This document shows positions 17,621 through 24,599 of a stretch of DNA of 64,000 nucleotides, piece by piece. Within the stretch, counting starts at the first letter, position 1. The number at the start of each line of letters is the position of its first letter. The notes under the pieces are model-generated. The model saw only the letters and a program-made list of their open reading frames with translations. It was not told the DNA's origin and made no database searches. The stretch is from Aureimonas ureilytica DSM 18598 = NBRC 106430 (GTDB lineage: Bacteria; Pseudomonadota; Alphaproteobacteria; Rhizobiales; Rhizobiaceae): contig NZ_ARQE01000002.1 in NCBI RefSeq assembly GCF_000382705.1, positions 248,001-312,000 of the forward strand. The letters are read 5' to 3'. A program made the position numbers and the translations under genes.

Positions 17621-18985
17621 TCAGGGTTTTCGTTCGGGCTCAAGGTTTCGCCCGCCGAACCGCAGCATCGCGGAAAAGCCCCGGGGAGCGAGGTTGGCCA
17701 GGACGAGCTCGGCGTCCATGCGTCTGGCGCAGAGTTCGACGATGGTCAGGCCGAGCCCGCTGCCCACCGACGTCCGGTTCGCGCCACGGAAGAAGCGCTC
17801 GGCTGCGCGCCCGATCTCTTCCTCCTTCATGCCGTCCCCGGCATCCACGACCTCGAGGCGCGAGGCGTCCCAGCGCACCGTGACCAGGCCGCCGTCGGGC
17901 GAATGGTTGATGGCGTTTTCGACGAGGTTTCGGACGGCCAGTCCCGCCAGGATCTCGTCCACGGCGGGATCGGCATCGTCCGCGGGAGGCATCAGGGCGA
18001 TGCCGATACCCCGGGCGGCCGCCCGGCCCGCCTGCTCGTCCGCAACCTCCCGCACGATCCGGCCCAGTTCGGCCCGCGTCCCGGACCGCTCACCGCCGGC
18101 CGCTTCGGCACCAGCCGTGTCGAGAAGCTGGCGCACGAGGCGCGAAGTCCGCTCCACCGCCGCCACGATCTGCGTCAGCGCCGTTCGGCGGACGTCCTCC
18201 CGGTCGGTGCGCAGGGAGATCTCCGCCTGCGTCTTCAAGCCGGCGAGCGGAGTACGGAGTTCGTGGGCGGCGTAGGCCAGGAAGTGGCGCTCCCGCTCCC
18301 GCGTCTCGTGCACACGGCTGAACAGGCCGTTGAGGGCGGTGACGACGGGCCGGATCTCGGAGGCGGCGCCGTCCGAGGGGATGGGTTGCAGATCACCCGC
18401 CTCCCGATGCGCCAGTCCGTTCGCCAACCGGTCCAGAGGACGCATGCCGCGTCCGACGCCGATCCAGAGCAGGACGCCGAGCGCAGAAATGACCAGCAGC
18501 ATGGGAAGGATCAGGCCCTTGACCACGTCCCGCACGAGGCGCGCACGGATGTCGAGATTGTCGCCGACCAGCACCTGCACCCCGGCCGCCTCGTTTCGGA
18601 CCGCGTAGACGCGCCATGTTCGCCCATTGATGTCTCGCTCCGAGAAGCCTTCCGACGCGTCGGACATGCGCGTCTCGGGCGCGCCGTCGGACCGTCCGAG
18701 GAGCGAGCCCGAAAGGGACCAGATCTGGCAGGAAATCTGCCGCTCGTAGGCATTGTGCTGGCGCGGCGGAATGGCGACGGCATCGAGCGAGGCCACGGTC
18801 ACGTCGATTTCCTGGTTGTCGACCAGGGATGACACCATGCGCGCCGCCTCGGTCAGGCGCGCGTCGAGAACGCGCTCCACCTCCGCTCTCGTGCTGAAAT
18901 AGATCCAACCCGTCGCAAAGGCCCAGACGAGTCCCGTGCTGAGCACGAGGATGACGAAGAGCCGCCCTTTTAACGATCCGGTCAT
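17621..18985 (-). CDS. sensor histidine kinase, QseC/PmrB-like
   Basis: 454 aa inner-membrane kinase. A first helix (residues 9-31), a periplasmic domain of about 125 residues with one Cys (C86), a second helix (159-177), HAMP linker, H-box YAAHELRTPLAG with phospho-accepting H241, N-box RNLVENAINHSP, G1 box VDAGDG and G2 SGLGLTIV are in the usual order. Its ATG overlaps the regulator stop (ATGA), so it is translationally coupled. The ligand is unknown. Its position back to back with the thiol-redox operon suggests it senses envelope or metal stress. Confidence 0.93.
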   Translation of the reverse strand: MTGSLKGRLFVILVLSTGLVWAFATGWIYFSTRAEVERVLDARLTEAARMVSSLVDNQEIDVTVASLDAVAIPPRQHNAYERQISCQIWSLSGSLLGRSDGAPETRMSDASEGFSERDINGRTWRVYAVRNEAAGVQVLVGDNLDIRARLVRDVVKGLILPMLLVISALGVLLWIGVGRGMRPLDRLANGLAHREAGDLQPIPSDGAASEIRPVVTALNGLFSRVHETRERERHFLAYAAHELRTPLAGLKTQAEISLRTDREDVRRTALTQIVAAVERTSRLVRQLLDTAGAEAAGGERSGTRAELGRIVREVADEQAGRAAARGIGIALMPPADDADPAVDEILAGLAVRNLVENAINHSPDGGLVTVRWDASRLEVVDAGDGMKEEEIGRAAERFFRGANRTSVGSGLGLTIVELCARRMDAELVLANLAPRGFSAMLRFGGRNLEPERKP

Positions 18986-19647
18986 CGCACAGGCTCCGCC
19001 ATCCGGTAGCCGACGCCGCGCACGGTCTCGATGGAGCGGCTGCCGAGCTTGGCCCGCAGGTTGTGGATGTGGACCTCGACCGCGTTGCTCTCGACGCCCT
19101 CCTGAAAGCCGTAGAGCTTCTCCTCGATCTGCGCCTTGGAGATGATCGAGCGGGGGCGTTCCATCAAGGCGTGGAGCACGCGGAACTCCCGGCGCGACAG
19201 ATGGACCTCCCCAGCCGCGTTGCGCGCCGTCATCTGCGCCGGGTCGAGCGTCACGCCGTTCCAGGTCAGGCAGGCTGTCGGCCGCTGGACGGCACGCCGC
19301 AGAAGGGCGCGCAGCCGCGCCGAGACCTCGTCGAGATCGAAGGGTTTACCGAGATGGTCGTCCGCTCCCGCGTCGAGCCCCGCGATTCGGTCGGCGACAG
19401 AATCGAGCGCGGTCAGGAACAGGGCGGGCGTCGCGTCGCCGCGCGCGCGCAGGCGCTGGAGAAGCGTCCGCCCGGAGCCGTCCGGCAGCATGACGTCGAG
19501 GACGACAGCGTCGATCCCGCCGCCTCGCAGTGCCACCTCCGCCTCGTCGCAACGCGTCGCGAGATCGGCGGTGAAGCCGTTCATCTCCAGGCCCACCTTG
19601 AGACCGCTGCCGAGGATGTCGTCGTCCTCCACGATGAGGATGCGCAT
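18982..19647 (-). CDS. OmpR/PmrA-family response regulator
   Basis: 221 aa. The receiver domain starts MRILIVEDDD with acidic pocket E7-D8-D9, phospho-acceptor D51 in VVLDVMLPDG, and K in GKPFD. The C-terminal winged helix ends VRGVGYRMAEP. It resembles QseB/TctD/PmrA regulators. The frame stays open upstream, but ATG at 19647 follows GAAAGG and begins the canonical receiver. The divergent promoter region carries a perfect CTTAAG-N5-CTTAAG site, which is the PmrA/QseB-type operator, so autoregulation and control of the dsbD operon are likely. Confidence 0.94.
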   Translation of the reverse strand: MRILIVEDDDILGSGLKVGLEMNGFTADLATRCDEAEVALRGGGIDAVVLDVMLPDGSGRTLLQRLRARGDATPALFLTALDSVADRIAGLDAGADDHLGKPFDLDEVSARLRALLRRAVQRPTACLTWNGVTLDPAQMTARNAAGEVHLSRREFRVLHALMERPRSIISKAQIEEKLYGFQEGVESNAVEVHIHNLRAKLGSRSIETVRGVGYRMAEPVR

Positions 19648-19695
19648 GGATGCGCCTTTCGTTCGGTTCCTTCCGTTCCCGCCTGGGCGCGGCAC

Positions 19696-19712
19696 CTTAA
19701 GCCTGCCTTAAG
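19696..19712. promoter_or_regulatory. PmrA/QseB-type operator, direct repeat CTTAAG-N5-CTTAAG
   Basis: Two perfect CTTAAG hexamers (19696-19701 and 19707-19712) are separated by five bases, so they repeat every 11 bases on one face of the helix. This equals the PmrA box YTTAAK-N5-YTTAAK as I remember it. CTTAAG is its own reverse complement, so the site can act in both directions. It sits about 48 bases before the response-regulator ATG and about 45 bases before the dsbD ATG. Confidence 0.75.
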
Positions 19713-19757
19713 CTGCCGGGTCGACCCGGGATGCAACGAACGCATCCGAGGGACGCC

Positions 19758-21605
19758 ATGCCGCTCCACCGCCTTCTGCCCTTCGTCCTGGCACTTTTCG
19801 TCGTGGCGCCCGCCGCGGCACAGGTCGCGGAACCGCTGCCGGTCGACCAGGCGTTCCGGCTGACGATCCAGCCGGGAACGGCAGGGTCGCGAACGACGGC
19901 CTCGTTCGAGATCGCGGACGGATACTATCTCTACAAGGACAGGATTGCCGTCGAAACCCCGACCGGCGCGCCGCTTGCGATCGACCTGCCGGCGGGCGAG
20001 CGCAAGGACGACCCGACCTTCGGCTCCACCGAGGTCTACCATCGGGCCGTGTCCGCCGGGCTGGCCTTGCCCTCGGACCTTCCGCCCGAACTCACGGTGA
20101 CCTACCAGGGCTGCCAGGAGGGCGGCATCTGCTACCGCCCGGTGTCGAGGACGTTCGATCCCGCCGCGGGACTCCAGCCGAACGCGGGAGCCGTGTCGGC
20201 TCCGCGCTCCGCAGCCGGCTGGACGGCAGGTAGCGAGCCGACAGAGACGACCGTCAGCAACCTGCCCACCGATGCGGCCTCCTCCTCCTCCTCCGGAATC
20301 CGAACCGACGCGTCGGCTGGTGGGCTCGTCGTCTCGCTCCTCGGCGAGGGCGGTGCGCCCTGGGTGGTCGCCTCGTTCTTCGTCCTCGGACTCGGGCTCG
20401 CCTTCACACCCTGCGTCTTCCCCATGTACCCAATTCTTGCCGGACAATTGTCGCGCGGCGAGGGACGGGTGTCGCCCGCGCGCGGTTTCTCGCTTTCACT
20501 TGCCTATGTCCTGTCGATGGCGGCTGCCTTCGGACTGCTCGGCCTCGTGGCGGCCTGGTCCGGGCAGAACCTCCAGCTCGCCCTCCAGTCGCCCACGGCC
20601 GTCGTCCTCATGTCCGCCGTCTTCGTCGGCCTCGCCCTGTCCATGTTCGGCCTGTTCGAGCTCCGCTTGCCGGGCGCCTGGGTCAATGCCGTTGCGGGCA
20701 GCGTCGGCCGGGCGGGCGGAAGCCTCCCGTCGAGCGCGGCGCTGGGCTTCACCTCCGCGCTGATCGTCGGCCCCTGCGTGACCGCGCCGCTTGCCGGCGC
20801 TCTGATCTACATCGCGCAGTCGGGCGACGTCGCGCTGGGCGCAGCGGCCCTGTTCGCTCTCGGCCTCGGCCAGGGCGTACCGCTCCTCGCATTCGGAACC
20901 CTGGGCGCGCGCGTCCTCCCCCGGGCAGGCCCATGGATGGTCGGCGTGACACGCGCCTTCGGCTTCGCGTTCCTCGCCCTGGCGGTCTGGATGCTGTCGC
21001 GCGTGGTGCCGCCGCCGGTCACGCTCCTCCTCTGGTCCGCGCTCCTGATCGGGGGCGGCGTGTTCCTGGGCGCGTTCGACCACCTCACGGGCGCCTCGGG
21101 AGCCGCGCAACGGGTCGCCAAGGCCACCGGGCTCCTCGCGATCCTCTACGGCGCGATCCTCGCGGTGGGCGCCTCGTCCGGCGGGGTGTCGCCCCTTCGC
21201 CCGCTGGCCCTCGGCAACGCCGGCCAGGATGCTTTGAGGGGCCTTGCCGCCAGCTTCCAGACCATCTCGGACCCGGAAGAGCTGTCGTCGACGATCGCGT
21301 CCTCGGAGCGCCCGACCCTCCTCTACTTCACGGCCGACTGGTGCGTATCCTGCGACGTGATCGAGCGAGAGGTGTTTTCCGACCCCGCCGTGCGGATGCA
21401 CCTCAACGGATACCGCCTCCTGAAGGCGGACCTGACGCGGGACGAACCCGGCGGCCGCGCGCTGATGCGTGACCTCGGCGTCGTCGGACCGCCGACCATC
21501 CTGTTCGTCGACCGCGACGCGCGGGAAGTCGGGGGCTCACGCCTCGTGGGAGAGGTCAGCGCCGAAACGTTTCTGCGGTCGGCCCGCCTCGGGACCGGAG
21601 GCTGA
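19758..21605 (+). CDS. dsbD: thiol:disulfide interchange protein DsbD
   Basis: 615 aa inner-membrane electron conduit from cytoplasmic thioredoxin to periplasmic thiol oxidoreductases. All three domains are present. A signal peptide (PFVLALFVVAPAAAQ) is followed by the N-terminal immunoglobulin-like domain with C119 and C125 (GCQEGGIC). Eight transmembrane helices carry the redox cysteines in FTPCVFP and GPCVTAP. The C-terminal thioredoxin domain has DWCVSCDV. The ATG at 19758 has GAGGG upstream; an earlier in-frame start would spoil the signal peptide. It is the first gene of a four-gene thiol-redox operon divergent from the two-component genes. Confidence 0.94.
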   Translation: MPLHRLLPFVLALFVVAPAAAQVAEPLPVDQAFRLTIQPGTAGSRTTASFEIADGYYLYKDRIAVETPTGAPLAIDLPAGERKDDPTFGSTEVYHRAVSAGLALPSDLPPELTVTYQGCQEGGICYRPVSRTFDPAAGLQPNAGAVSAPRSAAGWTAGSEPTETTVSNLPTDAASSSSSGIRTDASAGGLVVSLLGEGGAPWVVASFFVLGLGLAFTPCVFPMYPILAGQLSRGEGRVSPARGFSLSLAYVLSMAAAFGLLGLVAAWSGQNLQLALQSPTAVVLMSAVFVGLALSMFGLFELRLPGAWVNAVAGSVGRAGGSLPSSAALGFTSALIVGPCVTAPLAGALIYIAQSGDVALGAAALFALGLGQGVPLLAFGTLGARVLPRAGPWMVGVTRAFGFAFLALAVWMLSRVVPPPVTLLLWSALLIGGGVFLGAFDHLTGASGAAQRVAKATGLLAILYGAILAVGASSGGVSPLRPLALGNAGQDALRGLAASFQTISDPEELSSTIASSERPTLLYFTADWCVSCDVIEREVFSDPAVRMHLNGYRLLKADLTRDEPGGRALMRDLGVVGPPTILFVDRDAREVGGSRLVGEVSAETFLRSARLGTGG

Positions 21606-21606
21606 G

Positions 21607-22404
21607 ATGGCGACGCTGGCCCTCGGACCGTTCGCCTTCGCCGGCGACCGCCTCGCCCTGTTCCTTGCCCTCGTCTTCCTGCTCCTCGCAGGCATGGCGT
21701 TGTCGCTCCGCGTCGACGAGCGCCTCGGCACATGGGCGATGAGCATCGTCCCGATCGGCCTCGTCGCCGCGCGACTCGGCTATGTCGCGGCCCATCCGGA
21801 CGGCTTCGTCAACGACCCGGTCTCGGTTCTGCGCATCACCGACGGTGGACTGATGCTGCCCTTCGGGCTCGCGGCTGTCGCCGCATACACGGCTTACGCC
21901 ATGCGGGGCCTGAGGATGCGGCTCTGGTCGTTCGGCACCCTGTCTGCCGTCGTCCTCGTCTGGACGGTGAGCTGGCAGCTCGCAACGGCGAACGAGGCGA
22001 TCGCGGCCCCGCAAGCCGCCTTCCCGACCATGGATGGCGAGACCGTGCGGCTCGACGCCTTCCGGGGCAAACCGACGGTAATCAACCTGTGGGCCACCTG
22101 GTGCCCGCCCTGCCGGCGCGAGATGCCGATGCTAGCAAAGGCTGCCGGCGAGCGATCCGACGTGAACTTCGTCTTCGCCAACCAGGGAGAGGGGCCGGAC
22201 GCGATCGTCCGCTACCTCGCGCAGTCCGGCCTCGACCTGCCCGCGCTCCTTCTCGACCAAGGTTTCGAGATCTCCCGGCACTACTCGGTGCAAGGCTATC
22301 CCGCGACGCTTTTCCTCGACGCCGGGGGCACGGTGCGAACCATGCATTTCGGCGAGATCGACCGCCCGACGCTCGATGCCAAGATCCGCGACGCCGGGTC
22401 CTGA
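21607..22404 (+). CDS. Lgt-like membrane domain fused to TlpA-type thioredoxin
   Basis: 265 aa. The first 125 residues contain about four transmembrane helices. RLGYVAAHPDGFVNDPV and RITDGGLMLPFG resemble the central part of prolipoprotein diacylglyceryl transferase, but the catalytic HGG-type histidine is absent (LPFG instead). Residues 135-265 form a periplasmic TlpA/ResA-like thioredoxin with W165-CPPC (C166, C169) and the cis-Pro segment GYPATLF. The gene starts one base after the dsbD stop. It probably receives electrons from DsbD and reduces disulfides in envelope proteins, anchored by its membrane half. Confidence 0.85.
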   Translation: MATLALGPFAFAGDRLALFLALVFLLLAGMALSLRVDERLGTWAMSIVPIGLVAARLGYVAAHPDGFVNDPVSVLRITDGGLMLPFGLAAVAAYTAYAMRGLRMRLWSFGTLSAVVLVWTVSWQLATANEAIAAPQAAFPTMDGETVRLDAFRGKPTVINLWATWCPPCRREMPMLAKAAGERSDVNFVFANQGEGPDAIVRYLAQSGLDLPALLLDQGFEISRHYSVQGYPATLFLDAGGTVRTMHFGEIDRPTLDAKIRDAGS

Positions 22405-22460
22405 CGTCTCCCTCTCTTCCTTTCGGCCCGTCCCAATCCGCATCCTGTACGGAGTTTGTC

Positions 22461-23153
22461 ATGCCCGTCGCTTCAACCCTGAGGGTCCTTGCTCTCGCCG
22501 CCGCCGGCCTGTCGGCGGCCGCCTGCACGACAACAAGCCAGCCCCGCCCGGTCGCCTACGCCCCCGAGCCGCCGATCGACGCGGACGCGGCGCGCCTGTA
22601 TGGCGCGCTCGAGGACGGCGGCTGGACCATCCCGGCCGCCGATCTGAAGACGATGGACCCGCGCAACGTTCGGCAGGTCGTGGACTTCCGCACGGACGAG
22701 CCGGTGGGCACGGTGGTGGTCGATCCCCGGGCCCGCTTCCTCTACCTCGTCATGCCCGGCGGCAAGGCGATGCGCTACGGCGTCGGTGTCGGCAAGGCGG
22801 GCCTCGAGTTCACCGGCGAAGGCATTATCGAGCGCAAGGCGGCCTGGCCGCGCTGGACCCCGACGCCCGACATGATCCGACGCGAGCCCGACAAATACGG
22901 CGGCGCGTTGCGCAACGGCATGGAGGGCGGAATCCAGAACCCGCTCGGCGCCCGCGCCCTCTATCTCTTCAAGGACGGCCAGGACACGCTGTTCCGGATC
23001 CACGGCACCAACCAAGCCTGGTCGATCGGCAAGGCCGTGTCGTCGGGCTGCATCCGCATGCTGAACCAGGACATCATCGACCTCAACCGCCGCGTGCCGC
23101 CCAAGACCCGCGTGGTCGTGCTCGGCGCGCCCGCCACGGGAGCCACGTCATGA
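22461..23153 (+). CDS. L,D-transpeptidase (YkuD) lipoprotein
   Basis: 230 aa exported enzyme. A lipobox LSAAAC gives lipidated C22. The YkuD domain runs from about residue 80 and has the catalytic motif H181-G...S195-S-G-C197-I-R. Such enzymes form 3-3 peptidoglycan crosslinks or attach proteins to the wall. Its catalytic thiol must be kept reduced in the periplasm, which explains its place between TlpA-like and DsbA-like genes. A GGAG element precedes the ATG; the stop overlaps the next start (ATGA). Confidence 0.93.
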   Translation: MPVASTLRVLALAAAGLSAAACTTTSQPRPVAYAPEPPIDADAARLYGALEDGGWTIPAADLKTMDPRNVRQVVDFRTDEPVGTVVVDPRARFLYLVMPGGKAMRYGVGVGKAGLEFTGEGIIERKAAWPRWTPTPDMIRREPDKYGGALRNGMEGGIQNPLGARALYLFKDGQDTLFRIHGTNQAWSIGKAVSSGCIRMLNQDIIDLNRRVPPKTRVVVLGAPATGATS

Positions 23154-23761
23154 ACTCGAACCGCCGCGATCTCGCACGCCTCGGCCTCGGCTTCGGTCTC
23201 GCCCTCGCGCTCCCCCGTCGGGCCCTCGCCGCGCCCGACCCGATGTCTAAGGAGGCGGTCCTCTTCGATCCCGACGCCCCCGTCCTCGGAAATCCGAAGG
23301 GCGACGTCACGCTGGTCGAGTTCTTCGACTTCCAGTGTCCCTACTGCAAGAAGGCCCATCCCGACGTCGCACGCCTCGTGAAGGAGGATGGGCGGATCCG
23401 GCACTTGATGAAGGACTGGCCGATCTTCGGGCCGCCCTCGCTCTACGCCTCCCGTCTGGTGCTGGCGGCAGGCAAGGAAGCGCCTCGGGCAAGGGATGCG
23501 CTGATGGCGACCCCCGGGCGGCTGACCGCGGAACAGATCGACGCAACGCTCCGGAAGGCGGGGCTCGACCCGCGGGCGATGAACGCCGCCTACGGGAAGG
23601 AGAAGGCTCGCATCGACGCCCTGATCGCGCGCAACGGCGCGCAGGCCGAGAACTTCAACCTCATGGGCACCCCCGCCTACATCGTCGGCACGACCCTCTT
23701 TCCCGGCGTGATGGACATCGCCGACATGAAGCGGGCGGTCGCCGAGGCACGGCGCATGTGA
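23150..23761 (+). CDS. DsbA-family thiol oxidoreductase with Tat-like signal
   Basis: 203 aa periplasmic thioredoxin-fold protein. The N-terminus NRRDLARLGLGFGLALALP has twin arginines (R5, R6) and a mild hydrophobic core, suggesting Tat export. The active site is FDFQC63PYC66KKAHPDV, followed by a helical insertion and the cis-Pro loop MGTPAYIVG. The CPYC motif and layout resemble DsbA/DsbG-like or ScsC-like proteins. It overlaps the L,D-transpeptidase stop by four bases and ends the operon. Whether it works as an oxidase or, with DsbD, as a reductase or isomerase cannot be read from sequence. Confidence 0.92.
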   Translation: MNSNRRDLARLGLGFGLALALPRRALAAPDPMSKEAVLFDPDAPVLGNPKGDVTLVEFFDFQCPYCKKAHPDVARLVKEDGRIRHLMKDWPIFGPPSLYASRLVLAAGKEAPRARDALMATPGRLTAEQIDATLRKAGLDPRAMNAAYGKEKARIDALIARNGAQAENFNLMGTPAYIVGTTLFPGVMDIADMKRAVAEARRM

Positions 23762-24099
23762 TGGGGCGCAACGGAACGGGCGTCGCGACGCGCGTCTCTG
23801 ACGCGCCCATTGCTCGGCCACATCCCCGAGCGCAAGCTCCACGGGCTTGCGAGCCTGCCCCTCCGTTCGCTTGAGATCAGTGACCTGCCGATCCCATTTC
23901 GACGGCGACTCCGCTGCGTGCGTGGTAGGCGAGAAAACGAGGCCAGAGGGCCGACGCAGCGCCGCGCGCCGCAATGCCGACGAACGCGGCCACGCCCCCC
24001 TCCACTCGTGATCGCCCCTGCCCGATGTTCCGGCCCGGCTTTGGGGGAGAACGAGAGTTCATTCCCCTGAGCCGCACGCGGCGAGAGCACCGCCTCAAC
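23762..24099. other. right edge of the accessory island, no gene recognised
   Basis: About 340 bases between the DsbA-like gene and the hupB terminator. A minus-strand frame of 85 codons spans most of it (ending at 23877), but it lacks a ribosome binding site and a recognisable product. No tRNA fragment, att-like repeat or IS end was found by eye. The junction of island and core must lie here. Confidence 0.45.
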
Positions 24100-24130
24100 A
24101 AAAATGGGCCGGCACGCAATGTGCCGACCC
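24100..24130 (-). terminator. intrinsic terminator of hupB
   Basis: On the minus strand a hairpin with arms 24121-24130 and 24106-24115 (GGGTCGGCAC/GTGCCGGCCC, loop ATTGC) is followed by a T-rich run (ATTTTTG). It lies about 27 bases behind the hupB stop. Confidence 0.85.
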
Positions 24131-24156
24131 CCAATCGAACCGCCGGAGCGGACCGG

Positions 24157-24435
24157 TTACTTGGAGTTGACCGCGTCCTTCAGGCCCTTGCCGGGCGTGA
24201 AGCGGGGCACGTTGCGCGCGGGAATATCGACTTCCGCGCCGGTCGAAGGATTGCGCCCCTTGGAGGCGGCGCGCGCGGACACCGAGAACGTGCCGAAGCC
24301 GACGAGACGAACGTCGTCGCCATTGGCCATGGCGCTCTGGAGCGCATCGAAGACGGCGTCGACGGCCGACGTCGCGTCCTGCTTCGACAGGCTAGCCTTC
24401 TCCGCGACTACGGATACGAGCTCATTCTTGTTCAT
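24157..24435 (-). CDS. hupB: DNA-binding protein HU
   Basis: 92 aa histone-like protein that bends DNA as a dimer. It starts MNKNELVSVVAEKASLSK and has the core VRLVGFGTFSV, the DNA-binding arm ARAASKGRNPSTGAEVDIP and the end PGKGLKDAVNSK, full length for HU. GGAG precedes the ATG. It follows lon, as in many alphaproteobacteria, and is separated from it by a terminator, so it should have its own promoter in 24436-24547. Confidence 0.97.
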   Translation of the reverse strand: MNKNELVSVVAEKASLSKQDATSAVDAVFDALQSAMANGDDVRLVGFGTFSVSARAASKGRNPSTGAEVDIPARNVPRFTPGKGLKDAVNSK

Positions 24436-24547
24436 GCCAAATCTCCAAACGTTGGGTCTTCCCGACTCAGGCGGCCACGATGCTGAAAAGACCGGCCAGG
24501 TTCAAGGAGAGATGGACCAAAAGCCCAGGAAACAAGGCTTTGCAAGC

Positions 24548-24573
24548 AAAATGCCGCCCCGGAGGGCGGCATT
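24548..24573 (-). terminator. intrinsic terminator of lon
   Basis: A perfect hairpin, AATGCCGCC-CTCC-GGGGCGGCATT on the minus strand, followed by TTTGC, lies about 27 bases behind the lon stop. The opposite strand also has a T-run (ATTTTTTC), so the element may work in both directions. Confidence 0.85.
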
Positions 24574-24599
24574 CGCATTTTTTCATCGTGCATTCTGTC

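Noticed and set aside
7226-24099. Integrase, transposase or att repeats for the island
   Set aside because: Looked for on both strands by motif and by repeats of the tRNA-Val 3' end; nothing convincing was found.
23877-24134. An 85-codon minus-strand frame at the island edge with a partly hydrophobic C-terminus
   Set aside because: Its start lies within the hupB terminator, no ribosome binding site is seen and the product is not recognisable.
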